DNA from: Microbacterium radiodurans
Lineage (GTDB): Bacteria; Actinomycetota; Actinomycetes; Actinomycetales; Microbacteriaceae
Assembly (NCBI RefSeq): GCF_008710705.1
Contig: NZ_VYRZ01000003.1
Span: 124,001-188,000 of the forward strand
DNA length: 64,000 nt
Direction: 5' to 3'
Part shown: piece after piece, positions 8,818 through 16,561 of the stretch
Layout: the number at the start of each line of letters is the position of its first letter
How positions within the stretch are numbered: position 1 is the first letter of the stretch
Made by a program: the position numbers and the translations under genes
Notes under the pieces: model-generated
Databases searched by the model: none
The model's input: only the letters and a program-made list of their open reading frames with translations
Told to the model about the DNA's origin: nothing

Positions 8818-8912
8818 GAATCGTACGCTCTCGTGCGCCGGACAGACAAGCGTCGCCGAGACCCGGATGCGCCCGTCGTGCTGGGAGAATGCTCGGGACC
8901 GGAAGGATGCCC

Positions 8913-9479
8913 ATGGATGAGCTCGCAGCCCGGGTCGGTGCGAACGTGCGGTTCCTGCGCGCAGGCAGTGGACTCTCCCTCGGCCAGCTCGCGGCGCGGT
9001 CCGGCGTCGCGAAATCGACGCTCTCGCAGATCGAGGCGGGCACGACCAACCCCACCCTCGCCACCCTCGAGGCCTTGGCCGGAGCCCTGTCGGTCGACGT
9101 CCGCGAGCTTCTCGCATCCATCGTCGCGGATGCTGTCGTCACCGTTCGGCGCGGGAGCGGTGCCGACGTCTCCGGCGAGAGCAGCGTCGGCGAGCTCATG
9201 CAGAGCGCGATGGTGGGGCCATCCGTCGTGGAGTTCCATCGGCTTCGACTCGAAGCCGGCACGCATGAGGCATCACCCAGCCACGGCGCGGGCGCGCGTG
9301 AGCACGTGCTCGTCGAATCCGGATCCCTCGAAGCCGGCCCGGTCGACGCGCGAGTGGTCCTCGGTGCCGGAGACTACGCGTCGTACCCGGGCGATCGACT
9401 GCACCGGTTCGAGGCGGTCGGTGAGGAGGCCGCGAGCTACTGGATCGTCGCGACCTATCCCCGCCGGCTCGGCGAGTGA
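8913..9479 (+). CDS. XRE-family regulator with C-terminal cupin domain
   Basis: 188 residues. A lambda-repressor-like HTH (about 8-62) contains QLAARSGVAKSTLSQIEAG, a near-textbook XRE helix pair. A cupin sensor follows (about 110-185), with HEASPSHGAGAREH and GDYASYPGDRLHRFEA as its conserved strands. Upstream in-frame ATGs at 8889 and 8907 exist, but GGAAGG is 6 nt before the ATG at 8913, so that start is chosen. It is divergent from the P450 fusion with a palindrome in between, so local control of that gene is likely. Confidence 0.87.
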   Translation: MDELAARVGANVRFLRAGSGLSLGQLAARSGVAKSTLSQIEAGTTNPTLATLEALAGALSVDVRELLASIVADAVVTVRRGSGADVSGESSVGELMQSAMVGPSVVEFHRLRLEAGTHEASPSHGAGAREHVLVESGSLEAGPVDARVVLGAGDYASYPGDRLHRFEAVGEEAASYWIVATYPRRLGE

Positions 9480-9507
9480 CGGGCGCGAGCCCGGCACTCG
9501 CCGCCGA

Positions 9508-11547
9508 TCAGTGGCCGCAGGTGCAGGCGGCGCCCTGGCCGCAGCCGCCGTCCGCGGCATCCGATGATCCGGTGTGAGCCTGGCTCGATTCCGGCACGTC
9601 CATCGCCGGGTTGACGTCCAGGAAGCCGTACGGCTTCAGCCAGAACCCGGCGTAATCGACGGGCATGATCGGCCAGTCCTCGGGCCGCGGGATGTGCGTC
9701 AGGCCGAAGGTGTGCCACAGCACCAGGTCCTCGCCGTCGATCGATCGGTCGTCCGCCGTGTAGGCGGGCAGGCCGCCGCCGCCCTGGTGCGCGTTGGGAT
9801 ACCTGCCGCCGGGCCACCGCTCGTCGCGGTCGAACGCGGTTCCCCACAGGTGCTTCGTGGCGAATGCGGCGCGCGCGGCCACCGTGGAAGCCGGGTCGGC
9901 CATCAGCAGCGCGGTGGGCTCGGGGATGAGATGGTACGCCGTCGGCTTGCCCAGGCGGTTCGTCCGCGAGGCTGAGCGCACCTCCCATACCCGCGCGACC
10001 GAGGAGTCGGCCTCGCGCTGAGCCTCGAGCTCGCTGTGCAGCGTCGTCTCGGTCCAGCTGAAGGCATTGCCGAACGGATTCTGATCGCCCATCGGGATGC
10101 GGGCGGCGTCGATCTCGACGAGGCGGTTGTCCTCGCCGTCGATCGCGACGTCGAGCCGCGCGCTGAAGAGGTGCTGGTGCACCGGCGCGAAGATGCCCGG
10201 TGCGATCTCGGGCGCGTGCCGGTTCGTCGTGCCGGGGATGCCGGCGCCGACGAACACGATGCCCGTCGCCTTCGCCTCGACCTGGATGGAGCCGTCGAGG
10301 TAGAAGTACCAGAAGAAGCCGTAGTCGTAGTTGCCGATCGTGGAGAAGTACGACACGACGAGTCGTCGCGATCGCCGCACGTGTCCGCCGACAGGCCCCG
10401 GCTCAGTGTGCTTCCAGAGCACGCCGTAGTCCTCCTCGTGCATGCAGACGACGTTCGGGATGCGGACCGGATTGCCGTGGTCGTCGGCGACGTGACCATC
10501 CATGTAGTGGATGACACCGAGGCAGTCGCATCCCAGCTCGAGGTGGTTCGCGTTCTTCCCGAGCAGATACTCGCCGGCGTCGAAGTAGCTGATCCAGAAG
10601 CGCGTCGGCGAGGTGTCGCCGTAGGGCACGACCATCTCGGGGACGCTCGCGCGGGTGAGCACCGGGCGGTCGTCGAAGCGCACGTCGTGCAGCACGAGTC
10701 CCTCGCGCGCGTTGAAGTCGACGCGCAGCGACCAGTTCTCCCACGTCACGTGCGAGCCGTCGACCGCGAAGCTCGGTCCCTCGGACTGCACGATCTCGAT
10801 CGGCTTCAGCGTCTCGCGCGGCGGGCCGACGGCATCCGGCGTGTACTTGCCGCTGCCGGCCGGGACGGGGACATCGCCCTCGTCCTCGATGCCGATGACG
10901 CGGTTCTCGATGAGGTCGACGTGGACGATGAGGCCTTCCACCGGGTGCGCCCAGGCGATGTCGTCCTCGCTGTCGCGGAGGAACGTGAGCGATCGGATGA
11001 TGCGGCGTCCGACCTCGTTCGCGCGTCCGACGAAGCCGGGGGCGAGCGGCGAGCAGAAGGCCAGATCGATGCGATCCGCGAGACCGCGCCGCGTCATGGC
11101 CGCGCGCCACTCACCGGACGCCTTGACGATCTCGGCGGCGCGTTCGTACTCCTCGAACAGATACTGCGGCTGGCCGTACGGCGCCTCCGTCGTGTCGTGC
11201 GCGCGCTGCGCGACGACCTCGCCGCGGGTGACCGAGACGACGGCCTCGATGACTCCGCCGGTCGCGGTGTCGAGGAGGGTCACGTCGACCCGCCGGTCCA
11301 TCTCGTCGCCGGGCGCCCAGTCGGCGAGTTCGCTCTTGTCGGGCTCGTACGGCAGCAGCATGGGCACGCGCACGGTCTCGCCGAGGAGTCCCGCCGCGAC
11401 GAGCACCGCGCGCGCCGTCTCGATCTCGGCCGCGGTCAGCGGATCGAGCGGATGCCGCGGCACCGCCGCCGCCGGACGGAGCGGGATGAGATCGGGGTTG
11501 CCGCCGGCGTGGTCGGGGGCGGCGTCGTGCGTGTGTTCTGGGGTCAT
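9508..11547 (-). CDS. copper-containing primary amine oxidase
   Basis: 679 residues, normal for bacterial copper amine oxidases (EC 1.4.3.21), which convert primary amines to aldehyde, NH3 and H2O2. Seen in order: the catalytic-base Asp323 in YFDAGEY; Tyr407 in GNYDYG, the residue that self-processes to TPQ; copper ligands His457 and His459 in HQHLF; and a third histidine in LTHIPRPEDWP near residue 620. GGAGGGA precedes the ATG at 11547 by 7 nt. No signal peptide is visible, so it is probably cytoplasmic as in Arthrobacter. The last residues, CGQGAACTCGH, are Cys-rich and look like a metal-binding tail. Substrate class is likely tyramine, phenylethylamine or histamine. Confidence 0.95.
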   Translation of the reverse strand: MTPEHTHDAAPDHAGGNPDLIPLRPAAAVPRHPLDPLTAAEIETARAVLVAAGLLGETVRVPMLLPYEPDKSELADWAPGDEMDRRVDVTLLDTATGGVIEAVVSVTRGEVVAQRAHDTTEAPYGQPQYLFEEYERAAEIVKASGEWRAAMTRRGLADRIDLAFCSPLAPGFVGRANEVGRRIIRSLTFLRDSEDDIAWAHPVEGLIVHVDLIENRVIGIEDEGDVPVPAGSGKYTPDAVGPPRETLKPIEIVQSEGPSFAVDGSHVTWENWSLRVDFNAREGLVLHDVRFDDRPVLTRASVPEMVVPYGDTSPTRFWISYFDAGEYLLGKNANHLELGCDCLGVIHYMDGHVADDHGNPVRIPNVVCMHEEDYGVLWKHTEPGPVGGHVRRSRRLVVSYFSTIGNYDYGFFWYFYLDGSIQVEAKATGIVFVGAGIPGTTNRHAPEIAPGIFAPVHQHLFSARLDVAIDGEDNRLVEIDAARIPMGDQNPFGNAFSWTETTLHSELEAQREADSSVARVWEVRSASRTNRLGKPTAYHLIPEPTALLMADPASTVAARAAFATKHLWGTAFDRDERWPGGRYPNAHQGGGGLPAYTADDRSIDGEDLVLWHTFGLTHIPRPEDWPIMPVDYAGFWLKPYGFLDVNPAMDVPESSQAHTGSSDAADGGCGQGAACTCGH

Positions 11548-11655
11548 GGCAGTTCCCTCCGAGGTCCGCTCCCAGTCTCGGTCGCGATCCCCGCGCCGCG
11601 CTTGCCGCATCGCGCAGTCTCCGTGACCGGCGGCGCAGCGGAGCCGCCGACTCCG

Positions 11656-11713
11656 CGAGGTCCCGCTTCGGCCGGCTCTCGGGCTCGGGATCCCGGCTGA
11701 AGTGGGACCGCGG
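11656..11713. repeat. family D intergenic inverted repeat, copy D3
   Basis: A 58-bp element with arms close to GCGAGGTCCCGCTT and AAGTGGGACCGCGG around a GC-rich inner part. It aligns over its whole length with D1 (54681) and D2 (55756). It lies between the divergent amine oxidase and AlkZ-like genes, so it cannot be a terminator for either. Confidence 0.7.
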
Positions 11714-11763
11714 GGACGGGCCTGCGGCCCCGGGCTGCGGAGTGACCCGGGGGGGGCGGCAGG

Positions 11764-12867
11764 ATGAGCGGCATGCTCGACCGGTCGCTCGCGGCGCAGC
11801 GCATGCGCGCGCATCTGCTCAGCGCCCCCGCGGCGACGGTGACGGATGCCGCGGCGCACATGCTGGCGGTGCAGGCGCAGGAGTTCTGGGCCGGCCGCTG
11901 GGCGCTCGCCACGCGAACGGAGGGTGCGCCGACCCTCGGCCGGGTCGATGCGGCGTTCGACGACGGCACGCTCGTGCGCGCGTGGACCCAGCGCGGCACC
12001 CTGCACGTCGTGCGTGCCGTCGACTTGCCCGCGCTCCTGGCTGTCACCGCCGAGCGTCAGGAGCGGGCGGCCGCCGGCATCCTGCGGGGACTCGCCGTCG
12101 ACGACGCGGTGCTGCGCGCGGCCGAGCGCGCGGCGCGTGCCGCGCTCGCGGGCCGCGCCCGGCTCACCCGCGCAGAATTCGCCGGGGTGCTGCGCGCCGC
12201 GCGGATCGATCCGGCCGGGTCGCGCGGCAACCACATCCTCTCGGCGCTCGCCCTCCGCGGCGTGCTCGCCTTCGGTCCCGTCGTCCCGCGGGCGGACGGG
12301 CCCACCCGCGATCAGTACCTGGTGGCGGTGGACGACCTCGCCGCGCGCCCGATGCCGGCCGATCCGCTGGCCGAGATGTTCGTCGGCTACATCCGCTCGC
12401 ACGGCCCCGCGCGCGCCGAGGACTTCCGCTGGTGGGCGGGACTGCCGATCGGCATCGCGCGGCGCGCGGCCCAGGCCGCGGCCGACAGCCTGAGCGAGAT
12501 GGAGCCGGGGCTGTTCACCGCCGCCGGGACTCCGGTCGCAGGCCGCGCATCCGAAACCGAGGGTGTCGTGCCGCCGGTTCACGCCCTCCCGCCGTTCGAC
12601 GAGTACTACCTCTCGTATGCCGACCGCACGGCGGTGTGCGACCCGGGGCTGGCGGCTCGGATCGGCCCGACCGCGAACGGCCAGGTCGCCCCCGTGCTCG
12701 TAGCGGCGGGGCGCGTCGTCGGCACCTGGCGCCACTCGGTCGCGGCGGGGCGCCACCACCTGCCGCCGGAGCCGGTGATCGTCGCCGACGGGGCCTCCCC
12801 GGCATCCGACATCGCGGACGCCCTCGCCCGGGTCTCCCGCTTCTTCTCGCCGCGAAACGCGTCGTGA
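11764..12867 (+). CDS. winged-helix AlkZ-like DNA glycosylase family protein (HTH_42)
   Basis: 367 residues of the PF06224 winged-helix family, to which Streptomyces AlkZ and E. coli AlkX/YcaQ belong; these excise bulky or cross-linking alkylpurines. The catalytic-type motif QAQ is visible near residue 37 in AVQAQEFWAGRWALATRT, matching the QxQ signature of the AlkZ branch rather than the QxD of AlkX. RAWTQRGTLH, a conserved family strand, follows. The start could be 11764 or the ATG at 11773. It appears to be a single-gene unit with a family D repeat upstream. There is no biosynthetic cluster nearby, so a general repair role is more likely than self-resistance. Confidence 0.78.
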   Translation: MSGMLDRSLAAQRMRAHLLSAPAATVTDAAAHMLAVQAQEFWAGRWALATRTEGAPTLGRVDAAFDDGTLVRAWTQRGTLHVVRAVDLPALLAVTAERQERAAAGILRGLAVDDAVLRAAERAARAALAGRARLTRAEFAGVLRAARIDPAGSRGNHILSALALRGVLAFGPVVPRADGPTRDQYLVAVDDLAARPMPADPLAEMFVGYIRSHGPARAEDFRWWAGLPIGIARRAAQAAADSLSEMEPGLFTAAGTPVAGRASETEGVVPPVHALPPFDEYYLSYADRTAVCDPGLAARIGPTANGQVAPVLVAAGRVVGTWRHSVAAGRHHLPPEPVIVADGASPASDIADALARVSRFFSPRNAS

Positions 12868-13002
12868 CCCGCGCCTGACCGACGCCGACTCCTCGGTTTC
12901 GGTGCGGCGGGGCGGTGGGCGTCCCGTGTTCGTCCCGACGCGGCTTCGCTCGGCGCCGGGGCGGTGCGGAAGCCAGGAGTTGCTGCGCGCGACGTCGCCC
13001 GC

Positions 13003-14445
13003 TCAGCCGCCGGCGTGGCGGTCGAGGAAGGCGTAGACCTCGCCGTCGTCGACACCCGGGAACGCGCCGCGCGGCAGCGGCGAGAACATCTGCATGTGCA
13101 CGCGGGCGCTCGGCCAGGCCTTGCCCTCCCACCGCGCGGTGAGGGCGGCGTCCGGCCGGCGGCAGCACGCGTCGTCCGGGCACGTCGAGGTCGCCCGCTT
13201 CGCGGTCTCGCGGCCGCGGAACCAGCGCGCGTCGTCGAAGGGGACGCCGACCGTGATCGAGAATTCCCCTTCGGCCGTCGTGCCGGTCTGGCTCGAGCAC
13301 CAGAACGTCCCGCCCGGTGTGTCGGTGTACTGGTAGTGCTCGACGGTGCGGTTCTGCTCGTCGAAGGCCGACCGCGCCGAGAAGCGGCGGCAGACGACCT
13401 GGCCCTCGACCGAGCCGGTGACATCCATCGGCAGCGGGAGGCCGTCGTTCTCGTACACGCGCGTGATGGCGCCGGCGCCGTCGACGCGGAGGAAGTGCAG
13501 CCGGATGTCGAGGTGGCGGGTCGACAGGTTCGTCATCCGCATGCCCGCCGCCTCGTGCGTGACGCCGAACGCGTCGCGGAAGTCCTCGACGGCGAGGTTG
13601 CGGTCCTTCTTCGCCTGGGCCAGGAAGGCGACGGATGCCGTCTCGGGCATGAGGCAGCACGCGGCGAAGTAGTTGATCTCGAGGCGCTGCTGCAGGAAGT
13701 CGGCGTAGTCGCTCGGGGGAGTGTGCCCGAGCAGCCGGTGGGCCATCGCCTGCAGCGCCATCGATCTCAGGCCGTGTCCGCCGGGGATGGATGCCGGGGG
13801 CAGATAGATCCGGCCGTTCTCGAGATCGGTGACCGAGCGCGCGGAGTGCGGCAGATCGCCGACGTAGAGCAGCTCGAAGCCGAGCCGCTCGGCCATGATG
13901 CTGACGGTGCGGTGGGTGAGCGCGCCGGTCGTGTGCCCCGCCGCCTTCAGCTGCTTCTCGGCGAGCTGCTCGATCTCGGGGAGGTAGTTGCCCGCCGCCC
14001 GCATCCGCAGACGCAGCTCGGTGTTCGCCCGACGGGCCTCTTCGGGGGTCGCGATGGCCTCGTGTTCGCGGCGCTGGAGCTCGCGGTGCAGTCCGAGGAT
14101 CGACTCGAGGGTCTCGTCGTTCATCGTCTTCGCCGGCTTGACGGCGCCGACCCCGAGGCGCCGGAAGACCGGGCTCGACTGCGCGCGCTCGAGTTCGAGC
14201 TCGAGCGCCGCGCGCCGGTTCGGCGGCTCGGCCGACAGCAGGTCGGTGACGTCCGTGCCGGTCGCCTCGGCGATGGCCTGCAGCAGGGAGAGCTTGGGCT
14301 CGCGGCGCCCGTTCTCGATGAGGCTCAGCTGGCTGCCCGCGACGCCGACGCGGGCGCCGAGCTCGTCGAGTGTGAATCCGCGCGCGACGCGGTGGTGGCG
14401 GATGCGGTGCCCGAGGGTCGCCAGTTCGATTCCGGATGCGGCCAT
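13003..14445 (-). CDS. ramB: RamB-type XRE/IrrE-like short-chain fatty acid regulator
   Basis: 480 residues. The N-terminal XRE HTH (about 8-62, GARVGVAGSQLSLIENGRREP) is followed by an ImmA/IrrE-like domain whose metal site is degenerate (AHRLLGHT). The C-terminus is a Cys-rich DUF2083-type domain (CRRFSARSAF, CSSQTGTT, CPDDACCRRP). This architecture defines the RamB/ScfR/PrpC family, which controls acetate, propionate and glyoxylate genes in Corynebacterium and Mycobacterium. It is divergent from pckG, a known RamB target in C. glutamicum, so it probably regulates that gene and itself. The ATG at 14445 is used; in-frame codons upstream are not supported. Confidence 0.85.
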   Translation of the reverse strand: MAASGIELATLGHRIRHHRVARGFTLDELGARVGVAGSQLSLIENGRREPKLSLLQAIAEATGTDVTDLLSAEPPNRRAALELELERAQSSPVFRRLGVGAVKPAKTMNDETLESILGLHRELQRREHEAIATPEEARRANTELRLRMRAAGNYLPEIEQLAEKQLKAAGHTTGALTHRTVSIMAERLGFELLYVGDLPHSARSVTDLENGRIYLPPASIPGGHGLRSMALQAMAHRLLGHTPPSDYADFLQQRLEINYFAACCLMPETASVAFLAQAKKDRNLAVEDFRDAFGVTHEAAGMRMTNLSTRHLDIRLHFLRVDGAGAITRVYENDGLPLPMDVTGSVEGQVVCRRFSARSAFDEQNRTVEHYQYTDTPGGTFWCSSQTGTTAEGEFSITVGVPFDDARWFRGRETAKRATSTCPDDACCRRPDAALTARWEGKAWPSARVHMQMFSPLPRGAFPGVDDGEVYAFLDRHAGG

Positions 14446-14560
14446 TCCTGAACGATAGCGAAAGATTCGAGATTCTTGACTCGTTGACGCCACGTAAGAC
14501 AGCCGGAACCTGCGTTGAGATGATCTCAGACCCCGCCCCGTCGCTCATCGAGGAGAAGCC

Positions 14561-16459
14561 ATGGCCATCGCCGACCTGTTCACCCGCTCCGCTGCGCGAG
14601 CCGCTGGGGCGTCCGCGCCGGTGCTGCGCGACCGCCGCGCCGGTCGGGGCGCGCCGCCCGCCGAGACGACCGCTGCGCTCGCCGAGCTCGTGGCCTGGGT
14701 CGACGAGATCGCCGCGCTGACGCAGCCCAGCCGCATCCACTGGGTGGACGGTTCCGCCGCCGAGAACGATGCGCTGCTCAGCGAGCTCGTCGGCGAGGGG
14801 AAGCTCATCAAGCTGAACCCCGAGTGGCGGCCGGGGTCGTACCTGGCCCGCTCCCACCCGAGCGATGTGGCGCGCACCGAGGCGCGCACCTTCATCGCCT
14901 GCGAGAGCGAGGCCGACGCCGGCCCCACGAACAACTGGGCCGCGCCCGACGAGATCCGCGCCACCATCACGCCGCTGTTCGCCGGGTCGATGCGCGGGCG
15001 GACGATGTACGTCGTACCGTTCTCGATGGGTGCCGTCGGCGGGCCGCTCTCGCACATCGGCGTGCAGGTCACCGACAGTGCGTACGCCGTGGCATCCATC
15101 GGCATCATGACCCGGGTCGGAACGGCGGTGCTCGACGAGATCGCGGCCGGGAAGCCCTGGGTCAAGACCGTGCACTCGGTCGGCGCCCCGCTCTCTCCGG
15201 GCGACGAGGATGCCGCGTGGCCCTGCAACGACGAGAAGTACATCGTGCACTTCCCCGACACCCTCGAGGTGTGGTCCTTCGGATCGGGGTACGGCGGCAA
15301 CGCCATCCTGGCGAAGAAGTGCTTTGCGCTGCGGATCGCCTCGGTCATCGGCCGAGACGAAGGCTGGCTCGCCGAGCACATGCTCCTCATCCGCGTCATC
15401 GACCCGCGCGGACGCCGGTACCACGTGGCGGCGGCGTTCCCCTCGGCGTGCGGCAAGACCAACCTGGCGATGCTGCGCCCGACGATCCCGGGCTGGCGGG
15501 TCGAGACGCTCGGCGACGACATCGCCTGGCTGCGCCCGGGCTCGGACGGACGCCTGTGGGCGATCAACCCCGAGGCGGGCTTCTTCGGGGTCGCGCCGGG
15601 TACCGGGGAGTCGACGAACGTCACGGCGGTCGAGACGCTCTGGGGCAACACGATCTTCACGAACGTCGCGCTGCGACCCGACGGCGACGTGTGGTGGGAG
15701 GGGCTGACCGACGAGGCGCCCGCCCAGCTCACGGACTGGGAGGGCAACGCGTGGACCCCCGCGTCGGGACGGCCGGCCGCGCACCCGAACTCGCGCTTCA
15801 CGGTGCGCGCCGCGCAGTGCCCGCAGATCGCGCCCGACTGGGACGCCGCCGAGGGCGTGCCGCTCGACGCCATCCTCTTCGGCGGTCGTCGGGCGACCAA
15901 CGTGCCGCTCGTCGTCGAGGCGACCGACTGGACGCACGGCGTCTTCATCGGGTCGACCATCTCGTCGGAGCGCACCGCGGCTGCGGAGGGGACGGTCGGC
16001 GAGCTGCGCCGCGATCCGTTCGCCATGCTGCCCTTCTGCGGCTACAACATGGGCGACTACTTCGGTCACTGGCTCACGATCGGGCAGAAGCTGCGGTTCG
16101 ATCGCGCGCCGCGCATCTTCCAGGTCAACTGGTTCCGCAAGGGTTCGGACGGACGCTTCCTGTGGCCCGGTTTCGGCGACAACTCGCGGGTGATCGACTG
16201 GATCGTCCGCCGGTTGGAGGGGGAGGCCGGCGCCGTCGACAGCCCGATCGGACGACTGCCGCGCACCGACGAGTTGAACCTCGCGGGCCTCGACGTCCCG
16301 CAGGACGATCTCGACGAGCTGTTCGCGGTCGACGCGACCTCCTGGCTGCGCGAGGCAGACCTCACCGAGGAGTTCTACGCGACCTTCGGCGACCGCCTGC
16401 CGGCGGCGCTGCGCGCCGAGCTCGACTCCCTGCGGTACCGCCTGGGCCAGCGCGGCTGA
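14561..16459 (+). CDS. pckG: phosphoenolpyruvate carboxykinase (GTP)
   Basis: 632 residues of the GTP-dependent PEPCK family (oxaloacetate + GTP to PEP + GDP + CO2), the gluconeogenic branch point and the usual actinobacterial form. Visible: the P-loop-like kinase-1a motif FPSACGKTN near residue 295, the substrate-binding [11 protein letters not shown] near 245, and FFGVAPGTG and [14 protein letters not shown] downstream. GAGGAGAAG precedes the ATG. It is divergently transcribed from the RamB-type regulator, which fits control by carbon source. Length is normal and nothing is missing. Confidence 0.96.
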   Translation: MAIADLFTRSAARAAGASAPVLRDRRAGRGAPPAETTAALAELVAWVDEIAALTQPSRIHWVDGSAAENDALLSELVGEGKLIKLNPEWRPGSYLARSHPSDVARTEARTFIACESEADAGPTNNWAAPDEIRATITPLFAGSMRGRTMYVVPFSMGAVGGPLSHIGVQVTDSAYAVASIGIMTRVGTAVLDEIAAGKPWVKTVHSVGAPLSPGDEDAAWPCNDEKYIVHFPDTLEVWSFGSGYGGNAILAKKCFALRIASVIGRDEGWLAEHMLLIRVIDPRGRRYHVAAAFPSACGKTNLAMLRPTIPGWRVETLGDDIAWLRPGSDGRLWAINPEAGFFGVAPGTGESTNVTAVETLWGNTIFTNVALRPDGDVWWEGLTDEAPAQLTDWEGNAWTPASGRPAAHPNSRFTVRAAQCPQIAPDWDAAEGVPLDAILFGGRRATNVPLVVEATDWTHGVFIGSTISSERTAAAEGTVGELRRDPFAMLPFCGYNMGDYFGHWLTIGQKLRFDRAPRIFQVNWFRKGSDGRFLWPGFGDNSRVIDWIVRRLEGEAGAVDSPIGRLPRTDELNLAGLDVPQDDLDELFAVDATSWLREADLTEEFYATFGDRLPAALRAELDSLRYRLGQRG

Positions 16460-16475
16460 CCGGCGGACCGGTGCG

Positions 16476-16551
16476 CATGTCCCACTTTCTGTCGTCCACG
16501 CGGGCGCAGGGCAGCGGAAAGTGGGACACGCGCCGCAGAAAGCGGGACATG
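16476..16551. repeat. family A intergenic inverted repeat, copy A2
   Basis: A 76-bp element between the convergent pckG and ABC-exporter genes. CATGTCCCACTTTCTG on the left faces two right half-sites, GCGGAAAGTGGGACAC and GCAGAAAGCGGGACATG. It has the same three-half-site organisation as A1 but inverted orientation. Confidence 0.75.
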
Positions 16552-16561
16552 CTCCGCTCGC

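Noticed and set aside
14446-14560. RamB operator in the ramB-pckG gap
   Set aside because: Short GATTC repeats occur (AAGATTCGAGATTCTT) but do not match the known RamB box well enough to call.
12515-16069. 1184-codon open frame antisense to pckG and running on through ramB
   Set aside because: It covers pckG on the other strand and an out-of-frame copy of ramB; no recognisable domain.
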